Shown here one piece after another: positions 1-11,300 of a stretch of 20,617 nt of DNA (positions within the stretch are counted from its first letter, which is position 1; every line of letters begins with the position of its first letter). Position numbers and translations under genes: made by a program. The notes under the pieces were generated by a model. It saw nothing but the letters and a program-made list of their open reading frames with translations, did not search any database and was not told the origin of the DNA. Source of the stretch: Collodictyon triciliatum (taxonomy: Eukaryota; CRuMs); contig JBHJMP010001175.1 of the NCBI GenBank assembly GCA_043381765.1, positions 1 through 20,617 of the forward strand, written 5' to 3'.

Positions 1-137
1 TGGGTACCATTATTTTTTTCTCATTTTCATATCCTGAAAAAAAAAAAAAAAAGCACCATTTCAAATATTGATAATTTTCTCTATTATTTGCTATCAACAC
101 TCAATTTGCCCTATTATACATTAAATTTCTATCACAG

Positions 138-3100
138 AATAGCTCACGAATATGCGCATGTAATCTTGGCAGATCCTGCAGAAAAGAACATGGCTATCTG
201 CTTGCTGAAAGAATGTGTATGTATATTTTTTTCTGAATCATAGATAATTGAGGCAACCATCTTGGAGCAATTTAATATTAATTTTCGCATTTCTTTATAT
301 TTCGGTATGAAATACAAATACATAGTATTTATCAAAATGGGTAAATATTATAATAGTTGTGAAATTTAATATTTTCTTCTTTTCTGTTGGAGGCACATGA
401 TAATTATATTTAAATATTGACCAATATCCATAAGATCGAGCACCTGTCCCTTATTCAAGAGGTTAGTGTGGATGTAATCAAAGAGAAAAAGGAATTCAAG
501 ATTAGATTTGGGAAGGAAATCGATAAGATTATCGAGCAACAACACGAACTGCAAAAGAGATACTCTAGATTGCTGTTTGAAAGACAGAAGCTCTCCAAGA
601 TGGTCATATTAATCAATACCGCGATAACGAAATGTGATATACCTTCAATTGGTAGTCATTTTTTAGATGTGAAAAAAAATAACATGAATTTGTTCATTAG
701 ATTGTAAATGGATCGATGATAAATGATATCGGCTCAGTATCTGTGCAAATGCAAGAAAATGACCTTCAACGACAAGAAATCCGTGACGAGATAAGAGACA
801 AGAGGTCTGTGTCATTTTTCCCTATTACCAAGTCTTTCACTCTCATCTTTCACTAATTTAAAATTATTCTTAAAATTGTGTAACAAAATATATCTCGAGC
901 TTGTTAAAATATGTTATCTGACTGAGGTACTTGTACAGGGACATTCTTGATCAATTTTTTGCCAGGAGAGTGCCAAACATCGAGAACTACGTTGGCAAAA
1001 TATCCAGACAAATTAACACCACCATAAGAATCATTATTTCACTAATGAAATCAGTAAGAGAGATGTTGTACATACACTTAATGATAAGACTTTTGCTTCT
1101 ATTTTGGAACATATGGAGCACATGTATATTTTTATTATTCTAACTCTTTTTAAACAAACAAACAAACAAACAAACAAACAAACAAACAAACAAACAAACA
1201 AACAAACAAACAAACAAACAAACAAACAAACAAAAACAAATACAAGAGCAAAAAATTAACAACATAAAATCAAATGGAAGGCTGCCGAAGGCAAAGCTCT
1301 TTTGGATATTGATGAACTTCTGAAACAAGAAGGGGATTCAACACGACGACAACTAGGAGTAATTTTTTTTCTAATGAATCTGCCCGATACAGGCGATTTG
1401 TGATTGCAACAATTTTTTTCCTTTATTCGATTCAAAATTTGTGATTGCAACAATATTTTTCCATCGTATTTACCTGAAGCTATACGAATTGATTAACAAA
1501 AAATAAATAAATAGTTTCTTCTGTCCGAAGAGAACCGCCTCGCTGATAAGATAGATATGCTCAAGTATGCCACTACCCGATTGATCCTAATTCCAATTTT
1601 TAGATTTCCCTCGCTTACATATAAGCATATACCGACCCTGATTCTAATAAGCCCCTTTTCTTAACGGTAGTTAATTTTCACCTTTATACTGATCCATACT
1701 TTGATTACGATTAAATTCAAGGCAACAAAGTAGCTCCATCGTCGAAGATTCAAAAAGGGAATTCCATGAAATGGATATCATGATTGAAAATCTTGAAACA
1801 AAATTACGGGCTCATCGGAAAGTATCAAAAAATTTATACTTTTCTACATCTCCACCATCCTGCACAAAATTGAAAGAAAGAATAAAAAAAAAAAGTATAC
1901 TTTTCTGAAAATGTTTCACCCATCTCATTACATTGTATTATTCTTCTACCAATATATATATATATTAAAAAAAAAGTGCTTAATTATATTTTAGATGTTG
2001 GGCATCTATGAAGAATATGTCCACCATCAATACAGCATGGATTTACAGACAGTAAATTTTATTATATAAAATCTAAAATCATATTATTGCATTATCAATC
2101 TGTCTTGTGCTCTGCATCTTGGAAATTCCACCTTTCATATTCACAGTTTTTCTTTGACTGTGAAGGTTACAAAATTAGACGAAATGCATCTTGAAAATCT
2201 GCTGGATGAAAAGCAAATTATTGGCAAAAAGTACGCTTATTATCCATTCCAGACTGGTTAACAGATTAATATAATTACACTTAGCCCAGATATACACATA
2301 AGGATAGTTCCTTTTCATGACTTGAAGCTGCTTTTATCTACATCTAATGAAAATTCATAACTCAGGATGGAAGTTGAGAGTAAATGGGAAAATTACACCA
2401 CAGATTACTTAATCAGGTAATCTTAATATTCCTTTGTTTTTGTTTTTGTTTTTGTTTTTGTTTTTGTTTTTGTTTTTGTTTTTGTTTTTGTTTTTGTTTT
2501 TGTTTTTGTTTTTGTTTTTTTTAAAAAAAAGTGCGATATTATCAAAGAATATATGTTGTCGTCACTTGCTACCAACTGAAAAATATTTCTGTCATTCATA
2601 AGGAGGAAGACAGAGGTTGATGAAGAGAAAGAAAAATGGAATGAGAAGTATAGACATGTCAGTTTTGGTTCTCTTATATTTTATCCCCAAAAAGATTTTT
2701 CGTTAAAAATTTTGTCCTTATCTAAAGAATCACCATTTTTGTGTTCTTTCTTCTTTTCTTTTATTCCTTCTTTTACTGAAAAGTAATCTTTAGGATATAT
2801 CAGGTAAAAAAAGAGAAATAAACTTGCTTAAGGTGAAATCAGAGGACTTACGCGAGCGCCGAAAGCTGGCAAATGTTCGATATGAAGATTACGGTATTCG
2901 CATCGAGAAAATAAGGTATACAATTATTCTCACTTCAGCACAACTGCTTACACAAAGACATATGGATCGCCCTCTAGACTGTCTAATTCTAATCCACTCA
3001 TACAATTATGTGTGCTCCTTTACAGGGCGCATAGACAGCAACAAAGACTGAGTGCCCTTTTTGAAGCTGCAGCGACATTAATTCAAGTAAGAGGCCAGCC

Positions 3101-3698
3101 AGATTATATTGCGATGCACCATATCAAAATCCATTTAATAGCCGGCTCACAATACTTGGCATATGATTTTATCGTAGGCCGCGTGGCGAGGATATGCAAC
3201 TCGCAAGAAATTCAATTTTGCTTTTACGAAAAGGTGATTTACTTGATGTATTTTTTTTTTTCAGAATCTTTTACATCATTTAGTCTGCTAAAATAACGCT
3301 ACTCAAAAATCATGGCATTCCATCCTGAGATAGCATGCTCAGTATAACCTTTTCATCTTTTCATCTTTTCATCTTTTCATCTTTTCATCTTTTCATCTTT
3401 TCATCTTTTCATCTTTTCATCTTTTCATCTTTTCATCTTTTCATCTTTTCATCTTCTCATCTTCTCATCTTTTTACCACGATAGACACGCAACCAAAAAA
3501 GAAGTTGGCAACGAAAATTCCAGCAGTGCCCGGCTGAGTGGAGCTGGACCCCCTGAGAAGACAGAATCGCCCGCCCATCGCCGAGGAACGGAGACAAGGC
3601 AAAAAAAGAAGGTACATTTGCTACGGTTTATGCTGGGGTTGTGTCTGCAGGGCATTATGTCACAGCTGTTGCTTCCGTTTCTAAGCCGATATTGGTAG
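138..3698 (+). CDS. IQCG/DRC9-like coiled-coil IQ protein, 5' end missing
   Basis: Exons read by GT-AG signals and continuous phase: 138-216, 435-602, 701-804, 939-1053, 1281-1358, 1515-1564, 1722-1821, 1995-2051, 2166-2230, 2366-2416, 2603-2657, 2794-2915, 3026-3086, 3178-3233, 3485-3698 (stop TAG 3696-3698). About 457 residues are visible; the start codon probably lies left of the window. The protein is almost wholly charged coiled coil. Exons 2603-2915 give KWNEKYRH followed by KKREINLLK, which matches my recollection of the conserved W-x-EKY-x-x-D segment of IQCG. Exons 3026-3233 encode an IQ motif (TLIQAAWRGYATRKKF). After it comes a Lys/Glu-rich tail with KKK, as in IQCG. IQCG/DRC9 is a subunit of the nexin-dynein regulatory complex that links outer-doublet microtubules in motile cilia, and its IQ motif binds calmodulin. 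The identity rests on the C-terminal half. The first three exons (138-804) are joined only by phase and are less certain. Another IQ coiled-coil protein such as DRC10 is the alternative. Confidence 0.6.
1152..1234 (+). repeat. (AAAC)n microsatellite in intron
   Basis: About 20 uninterrupted AAAC units lie in the intron between the 939-1053 and 1281-1358 exons of the IQCG-like gene. Confidence 0.97.
2433..2522 (+). repeat. (GTTTTT)n microsatellite in intron
   Basis: About 14 copies of a six-base GTTTTT unit in the intron after the exon ending at 2416. It is pyrimidine-rich on the coding strand of the IQCG-like gene. Confidence 0.97.
3349..3472 (+). repeat. 8-base CTTTTCAT tandem repeat in intron
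   Basis: About 15 copies of CTTTTCAT, the last ones drifting to CTTCTCAT. It fills the last intron of the IQCG-like gene and ends 12 bases before the acceptor at 3483-3484, so it could double as an extended polypyrimidine tract. Confidence 0.95.
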
Positions 3699-4525
3699 GC
3701 TGCACGCGGCCGAAAAACAAGTCCGACCAAACTGAGCCCAGGTGTTTGAAAGAGGGGAAGAGAATGAGAGAGATGCGACTCGACTGTTCCAATGTGTGAC
3801 CTTATCGTTCTAGACCTCGGGCAGCTTCGTTTCTGTGGTCCGTCCTGGAGTTATACATAAAGAAAAAAAAAATAGTAGCAGACTATCGTCTTTGTTTTGC
3901 GATGGAGCGATTCATTATTTATTTCATTAGTTTGCTACATGCATCACATGAAACGAGTTGCGCTCGATAGATGACACATGCCAAAACCCAGAGACACACT
4001 TAAAATCCATAGTTTGTTCTACTAATAACCAAATACATATGTCTTCCTTTCATTGTCATGAACAACAACAATACCGAGAGAAAAAAAAAGTATGGTCACC
4101 CATCACAATTTTCTCTGTACCACTCTGTGCAAAAACACAATAGAATAGCGCTGGAGTATTATTATTTTCTTTTATTCGCCAATCATGAGAGAAAACATAT
4201 GGATGAAGATGAGGTACAAGATAAGAAAAAAAAAGCAAGGGGAAGAAATAATATTTGATTCCTCCTCATCATCTTTAAAGAAAGCAGAAAAGAAAGGAAA
4301 AGAGGGCGTGGCTGAGTGTGGAAATGGGGAGTTTTGGTGGTGGGAGAGAGAATTGACAAATGAAGCAAACAGGACAGGATAGGCTTCGGCAATCGCAAGC
4401 AGGTGGACCCGCACGAGAGACCGGGGAAGCGGAGGAAGACATGTCTTGGGACTTGGCGGGATGAACAGGGGAGCGAGTGCGGCCACACTGAGGAAGAAGA
4501 CCCGCGAAGCTGCGAGGCGGCTCGG
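3699..4525. other. Intergenic region between two convergent genes
   Basis: It lies between the stop of the plus-strand IQCG-like gene and the stop of the minus-strand LRR-PP2C gene, so it should hold both 3' ends. Short ORFs on both strands here (for example 4185-4382 plus, 4172-4486 minus) have low-complexity translations and no recognisable motif. I see no RNA gene or mobile element. Confidence 0.6.
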
Positions 4526-5526
4526 CTAGACTTGGGGATTGAAGGATGGATCAACCTCGTGGCCGGGCAGGTAGATGGAGATGACGGTGATGTTATCTGT
4601 GGAGCCCTTGTGGGAGGCAAAGTTGCGCATCTTGCGGGCAATGGAGTGGACGTTGCCCGAATGTGTGATGTAGTCTGCCGCCTTCTTTGCAGAAACCACG
4701 TCCCACAGGCCGTCGCAGGCCATCAGGACATGTGTGCCCGGGTACGAGTTGGACATGGTGCGGGCAGGCGGGGTTGCGGGGACGAGCGGGATGACATCCA
4801 CATACGGCGCGGGCGAAACCATCGGGCGCAGAGATGTGTCGCCGAGGGCACGCGAGACCCCCAGGACGCCGTTGACGCGGCCGTCCTCCGTGACAAAGCC
4901 GCCAAGACCTTCGATGCGGGCCTTCTCCTCCTGGTCTGAGGGCTTGGCCTGCTTGGATTGGTAGACCAGTTTGCCGTTGCCGTTTGCCTGGACCTGGCTG
5001 ACAATGCACATGGAGTCCCCCACAGATGCAACAACCAGCTGGTGCGGCTGGATGAGGCACAACAGCACGCACGACCCGTTCGGCACCTCGGCTTTTGTGA
5101 TGGCGTTGTCCGCGTTGCTGATTGCCTCCTTGATGGCTGTCACGCCATCACAGCCGCTCTGCAGGCGCCTCTGCACGTCCAACCCCATGACTCGCGAGAG
5201 ATACACTGAGCATTCACGGCCCCCGTGTCCGTCAAAGACAGCAAAGAGTCCGCTCCAGAGCCCATGGGCATTGCCGCTGCTGTGCAGGCGCGGCCACAGA
5301 ATCACCTCATCCTCCATGTGCTCTCGTGTTCCTTTTGTTTCCGCCAACGCGTACTCGCACATAGCTGGTCGTGAGGCATCTACTTTGGCCTGTTTGGAGA
5401 AATGCAGTGAATCCTCNNNNNNNNNNNNNNNNNNNNNNNNNNNNNNNNNNNNNNNNNNNNNNNNNNNNNNNNNNNNNNNNNNNNNNNNNNNNNNNNNNNN
5501 NNNNNNNNNNNNNNNNNNNNNNNNNN

Positions 5527-5606
<80 letters not shown>

Positions 5607-6971
5607 TTATTCCTTGTGATAAATGGAAATTTAATTAAATAGAAAAGATAATAAACGAACCTGTTCTGCTGCTGCTTCCTCTACAAGTTTGTCAGAGGAT
5701 TGTGATTTTCTCACAGCTTTTAGACGATACTCCACAACGATATTCCAGTCGACACACTTCAGCAAGATAGCATCCATAATTTCCCCCACAGTAGCATTAC
5801 GTTCACAAAGGCGATTCAGGCGCTGCTGGAAATCAGTGTCTGTTGTGTCGAGGAGAACCTGTCGGAGCATATGGTTGCATTGCACCAAGGATTCGATCAT
5901 CGGCTGGAAATTAGCAGGAATCTTGTTTCCTCGAAGATCAAGGACGCTCAGCTTGGCTGCGGAAAAGCCGCGCTGAAGGATGAAGCGCCATTGGCGGTCA
6001 CTGAGATCAATGTCCCGAAGAGAAAGGCTTTCAAGCAAATCTGTGACAGGCGACTGCAGCACAGTTTGCAACTCATCCATGGCCGGCAGCGACCAAGTGT
6101 TGCCGCTAAGGTCAAGATGGGCAACACACTTGCGATTTAAAACAAAGTTTAGGATTTCACGCAGGGCTGTTCCGGTCAGGTCGCAATGCGGAAGGCGGAT
6201 CTGATCGAACCCGCCCACCTCTTCAAAGCCCTTCTGAATTAATGGGACAATCTTGTCACCCAGAGGGATTTTCCTACAGAAGCCGATGGGCAATTGCGAT
6301 CGGTTAGGTTGAGATCTGGTCCATTTCTTTTCTTTTAACATATTTATATATCGCATGCTTCTCCTAGTTATTTTGAAATAAGTAAAAGACTGCGAATGAA
6401 TAAAGAGGATCGTTGAAGTTAAATTGTGCCTACATTGCCACGAACGGCATCAGTTTAGCACTTGCGGACAGCTGCTGCAACTCCTTCTTGAGCCCAGCGA
6501 GAAAGGGATTAATGACAGTCTTTTTCATGGAGGGATCGTAGACCTTTGGCAGCTCTGCGCTCATGAAGGCAAAGTAGGTTTCGGCCTCTGCATTCCAGTG
6601 GATAAAGACGGGAAAGAGAGAGATGTTCAGCACCATAAAAGAGTGTAAACGTGGTTCTGGAGTCGATAAGACAAACAGCAATAATATAGGCACACGATGA
6701 GCTCGTGCCTGTTTCTTTGGCTTTGAAGCGTTTTTTTTTTTTTTTTTTTTTTTTTTGATTATTCAGCTTTAAACCAAAGTGCGTCGAGAATAATAAGGGG
6801 AAAGTAAGGGGGCATTACATACTTGGGTTCTGAAAGAGCGGACCTTTCGCGCACGCACCTCCCATGATGAGTTTCTCTTCGTTTCGATTGTTGACCCCAG
6901 GGGCTAGACAAAAAAAGTGTAAAAAAGAGTGATGAAGGTGCATAACGATCCTCGAACGAATCAGCCAACAT
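4526..6971 (-). CDS. LRR-PP2C protein phosphatase (PHLPP-like layout)
   Basis: Exons on the minus strand: 6947-6971 (ATG at 6971), 6823-6903, 6434-6656, 5661-6273, 4526-5389; about 601 residues, in phase throughout. The 5661-6273 exon (residues about 110-314) holds leucine-rich repeats such as CVAHLDLSGN and KLSVLDLRGNK. The last exon (315-601) is a complete PP2C Ser/Thr phosphatase domain. Visible motifs are GTREHMEDE, FAVFDGHGG, VGDSM, GVLGVSRALGD, ACDGLWDVVS and STDNITVI, so the metal-binding acidic residues are present and the enzyme should be active (Mg/Mn-dependent). LRRs before PP2C recall PHLPP, but I cannot support a PH domain in residues 1-109, which stay unassigned. The intron joining LRR to PP2C (5390-5660) contains the assembly gap, so extra exons or two separate genes remain possible. 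The matching phase (0/0), the LRR exon ending in a donor without a stop, and a PP2C exon opening at an acceptor with no ATG favour one gene. The 43-base first intron is short, so the start is the weakest part. Confidence 0.8.
5417..5526. other. Assembly gap (110 N)
   Basis: A run of N inside the intron between the LRR and PP2C exons, beside a trinucleotide repeat that probably broke the assembly. The true length is unknown. Confidence 1.
5527..5606 (+). repeat. (CAA)n then (ATA)n trinucleotide repeat
   Basis: About 16 CAA units pass directly into about 11 ATA units, flush against the gap. In the minus sense it reads (TTG)n. The leucine run this would encode is not supported, because it lies inside an intron of the LRR-PP2C gene. 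Confidence 0.97.
6731..6756 (+). repeat. Poly-T tract (26 bases)
   Basis: Homopolymer in the intron between the 6823-6903 and 6434-6656 exons of the LRR-PP2C gene. On the coding strand it is poly-A. Confidence 0.97.
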
Positions 6972-7835
6972 ATTCACCCTGTGAAGTTTCTCTGGTTCAC
7001 ATATGACTATAAAGAACGGGAGAACAACCAGAAGAGAGGGGAGAGGAAAGGAAAGGAAAGGAAAGGAAAGGAAAGGAAAGGAAAGGAAAGGAAAGGAAAG
7101 GAAAGGAAAGGAAAGGAAAGGAAAGGAAAGGAAAAAAAAACAAAAAACAAAAACAAAAAACAAAAACAAAAACAAAAACAAAAAGGAATGAAAAGAACAG
7201 AACAGAACAGAATAGAACAGAAAAAAAGAAAGAAAAGAAACAGCAACGCCGCCTATTCCGCGTTGAACATCCACACAATGTCCAGACAGAGCCAAGGAGG
7301 CAGTCAAGAATGAGGCTGCACAAGACACAGCAGAAGCAGCGGCCAGAAAAGGCCCACCCAGGACGGAGGCCATCGCACCGCCCGACTCGTTGGCCGCGCC
7401 TTCCGGCCCTCTCGACCCGCCCGAAAAACGGGATCACACACGACCGTCTGATCGCTTTGGTCGCACCTCCGCTATGGTCTCACGCAAATCCCATAATACG
7501 CCTTGGCTTCATTGTTTCTTTCGCCCAAGGCCATCGCATCCGTTATGACCAAAGGCGCTTTGGGAAGAATCTGTCTGGGGGCGCGCTTATGGCGGACTGC
7601 GTTTCATTGAAATATTCGCCGTTACGGGCTTCCTGATGTGTTGCTTTCAACGGAATATGAATGAGATTTTCCTAAAGGGGCCAAAGGGATTGCCCTTTTG
7701 TGGAGTGTTCAGATTTGCATCGGCGAGGGGCAGAAGAGCTAGTGGGTTTGCTGTCTTATCCTTGGTAAATGGCGACGGACGGTGACGGATGGTGGGGTGG
7801 TAGGGGTGATGGGAGACAATGAGGGGTAGAGAATG
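6972..7835. other. Region between myosin 3' end and LRR-PP2C start
   Basis: Both flanking genes are on the minus strand, so this should hold the myosin 3'UTR and the promoter/5'UTR of LRR-PP2C. Positions 7045-7220 are simple repeats. Positions 7240-7640 are noticeably GC-richer and contain open frames on both strands (plus 7310-7636, minus 6997-7437). Neither translation shows a family motif. An acceptor-like TTCACAG just upstream of the assigned LRR-PP2C ATG suggests a 5'UTR or coding exon further up, possibly in this GC-richer patch. Confidence 0.5.
7045..7184 (+). repeat. (GGAAA)n followed by (AAAAAC)n
   Basis: About 17 GGAAA units, then a degenerate A-rich AAAAAC repeat. Positions 7195-7220 add a few GAACA units. 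It is a pure purine tract on the plus strand, 75 bases or more upstream of the assigned LRR-PP2C start. Confidence 0.97.
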
Positions 7836-8340
7836 TTATAAGTCTGCGCGTGTGATTTCGTAGTCTAAGGACAGCGTGAATGGCAAATCAACCAGTGGGT
7901 GCAAACACTCCCGAATCTGCTGTCGAGCCGTACTATTTCGGGTGAACGCAAAAGTCTCGTAGAACTTGGTCAGGTTCCCATCGTTCAGCGGAACAGCTTC
8001 AATCCAGTTGGGCAGAGATTTTGTGCTGTATCATTCAGAATCGGGCGTATTGGTGATGGATTACGAAAAGTAAATGAAGATGATGTAATCTCTGCTTTGA
8101 TATGGTGACAGGTATTGGGATATGGTTATGAATATCCTAAACATACTTTAACCCGTAGCACACAAGCGCTCTAACTTTGGCATCTTGTTTTCTGGCAAGA
8201 GATTCTATGGAATTCACTGTTTGAACTCCTGTTGTAAGGCTGAATCGCCCGGGCGGGTCTTGTGAAGTAGCTATGTGCCGTTTGAAGAGCAGGGATTTGT
8301 TTTGAATATGAACTCTTTTTTTTTCTTTTTCTTTTTCTTT

Positions 8341-8398
<58 letters not shown>

Positions 8399-11300
8399 GT
8401 TCATTTATATGCGTGTATTAAATTTCATATAAACTATATATCACAAAGATGACCACGGCTTAATCAGCACTTAAAGCTTTTAACCCCGCATCAGGTGGAG
8501 GGAAGAGAATATGGGATAAAGAGAAGTGGTAAAACTACATGAAAATTACCAGTTTCTGAGAGCTTTTCAAAGTACTCCCAAATGTGATATTTTGAAAGAA
8601 ACCGGTTGGATTTGAATCCGTAGAGCATGATTTTTGTGAAAGCCGTGCACAGTTGACCTCTGACCAAGGTATGAATTGCCATGTTTTGTGAATCATCTCC
8701 AAACGATATCTTTGTGAAGCAAAAGGATTGTGAACCAAAAATGAAACCTAATGGCTATAGATATGGGTTTATGTTATAAATAAGGTTATCAAAGGTTACT
8801 TTATCGGGCGCTTCATTAAACCTCGACCGTATTTCAGCCACCACAGACTGCAATCGAACGATTGGCTCTATTAAATCCATCCATTAAAGAAGGGGGTAAC
8901 AATTTAATTAGAACTGTATCTATTTAGTTCATTGCTGAGAAAAAAATGAGGAGAAACTGTTGCGGAACAAGAAATAGAAAAGGCATTCGTTCAGACGTCT
9001 TACCCAGATTTAATGGAGATGGTTTTGCCGGGAGCTCCTGAATCTTTGTTTGGCTCTTATGTTGTTCTGAAACACAACATGGGGATTGTATTAGTAGATA
9101 AGAATGTAAACGTGATTTATAATCAGGAAGCGTAAAAAAGTAATTATATGTCTGGTTGTTAAATAATAATAAAAATAGGCCCAGCCCAATATATATATAG
9201 TTAAATAAGACCATATCTAATCGGAATTCCGAGAAAGCATTTTTTTTTATTCGATGGTTGATATACTACGTGATATTAGATATGAAGGATATACCGTGGA
9301 GTGCAGAGAGCAATGATAAAGGACTCGAAAGGTTTTCGGAAAACATTACACTCCAAGATGCCTGAGAGGCTGGCTGTGTTTCTGCAGGAGCGGAGGATTG
9401 GGTAACACTTGTTTGGTTCAGAGGATTGGCAGGATTTGCCTGGTTGGCTGGCTTTTGTTGTGATTGTTGTGGTTGTTGCAGCTGCTGCTGGTTGTAAGTT
9501 TGCTGATTTTGTTGATTTCCAGTCACGTGCGTTGCTGGTAACTGCACGGGATTTGGTGAGGTTTGCATCACGGGTCTCTGAGTGATGGGCTTCTGGGTCA
9601 TGTGTGTTGGAGGGGGCTGGGTAGGAGGAAGCGGCGCCCTCTGTGAAGCAACAGTATAGTTGCTTGCTGGAGGCAACTGAGAAATGCGAGAAGCATTTGG
9701 TCTTTGAATCGGCATCGGGTTGTAGTTGGTGATATTTGGAAGTGGTCCCGATACAGAGTGAGACGAAGTCTGGCGGGACATGGGCATAGCCGTAGGAGAA
9801 GGCTCCAACATGGGTCGGGTCTCTTCATTTGCGGGCAGAACTTGGGTTTGGAGCTTCATTATGGCAGTTTCTAAAGCAACACGGTTCTCTCGTTCTTCTT
9901 GCAGAGATTTCTCCAGCTCTTTGATTTTGTCCCACAATGACTTGGTCGCTGATTGAACAGCATCCTCCACGATACTCTTGAGTTTCTCAGGGTCGAAAAA
10001 GTGGCCTGAAGGAACTGGCGAAGATGGCGTTTGCGGTAATTGTTCAATACTTCCTGTTCCTTGGATTTGATCGGCAACTTTCCCATCTGCACCAATTTGT
10101 GATATTTGGAGTGATGATGGTGTGGATGGCGTTTGCTGAAGAGGTTTTTCGGACTGCTTTTTATCCTCCTTCTTTGATGTTTTCTTGGTGTCTTCTTTAC
10201 GGGCGAGCTCTTCAAGGCGAGCAGCAAGTTTCTGCTTTTCTGCAATGCGTGCTTCCTCTCGTAGCTTAATCAGCTCCTCCTTCTCCTTAGCTTCTCTTTC
10301 TTTGCGCTCTTTTCGCTTCTGAGAAAGTATTGGGGTGTATTTCCTTCTGACAAGCCAGCCTCGGACTCGTTTTTGTACGCGAATGAGCCTTGCAAGGTAT
10401 CTCTTGTATTTTCTTCTGGCCACAAACATTCGGATTACTACAAGCAAAGTATTTTAGTCAATATATTGCTCTGACAAAATAAATATGTTGCGAGTAGAAG
10501 CTATGGAATATTCATATACTATTCAATAAGAATATTCTTGGCTCAAGAACAAAAAAAAAAAAAACTGATGTAAATATGAACAAGAGTCATATATTTGATT
10601 TTTTTTAAAATAATAATAAGAATAAGAATTACAAGCTTGTATCTTTTTGGCCGCATTTCTGTATCGAATACGACGGAATCGCTTCAGGAATGTAGCCGAA
10701 ATAATGAGCATCACAACCGCTGTCTGGCGGAAGCGGCGGAAAGCACGAAGGCAGCGCAACCGAACACAAACTTTTTCGAGGCAAAAAATACCAGAAAAGT
10801 ATAAGTTAATTTCAATGAAAAACATAGCAGAATATAACATTTACACAAGAAAAATATTTTTACTTCTATGGAAAGCAACAGCCGCTGTGTGGGCTGACTT
10901 CCATCTCTTTCGAACAAGCCACTTTCTAACTCGCTCAGCAATTGCTGGAGCAAGTTCTTGATATTCATTTGACCGGAGTTCATCCAGAAATGCCAACTAG
11001 TTATATGAGGATGTATGAACACAGTTAAGCGACGACAAAATCAGTATCAGCCTATTAGAAGAGAAAAAGGGGATTGGCACAGAATTTTGAAAAGAAGAAA
11101 AGGTCAAGGTATTTTGGATAGAAAAAGTATATCCAATAATCTGAGTATACAAGGATTACGGTGCTGTTATTTTTTATGGTTTAAATTCGATGATGATACT
11201 TTTTTATTTCTCTTTTTGTCAAAATATGCAAGGATAATGCCATATAAAAATGGGAGGGGAATACACAAACCTTTCCTGCTCTAAAGAATATTTTTGTGAT

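Noticed and set aside
3349-3472. Repeat array as a CRISPR-like structure
   Set aside because: Units are contiguous with no spacers, and the context is a eukaryotic intron.
5526-5575. Poly-leucine protein segment on the minus strand
   Set aside because: It is a translated (TTG)n repeat inside an intron next to the gap, with no splice site including it.
4403-5642. Long plus-strand ORFs opposite the PP2C exon (for example 4403-4939 and 4971-5642)
   Set aside because: They are the antisense of a clear PP2C domain, show no motif of their own, and two of them read through the N gap.
7045-7184. Telomeric or centromeric satellite
   Set aside because: It is a single short microsatellite run with low-complexity neighbours. 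No telomere-type unit repeats elsewhere at this locus.
9266-9294. Myosin ending at the in-frame stop at 9266
   Set aside because: A donor at 9294 (G|GTATAT) joins in phase to exons that form a full RUN domain. The nine residues before that stop are intron-like. Kept only as the main alternative to test.
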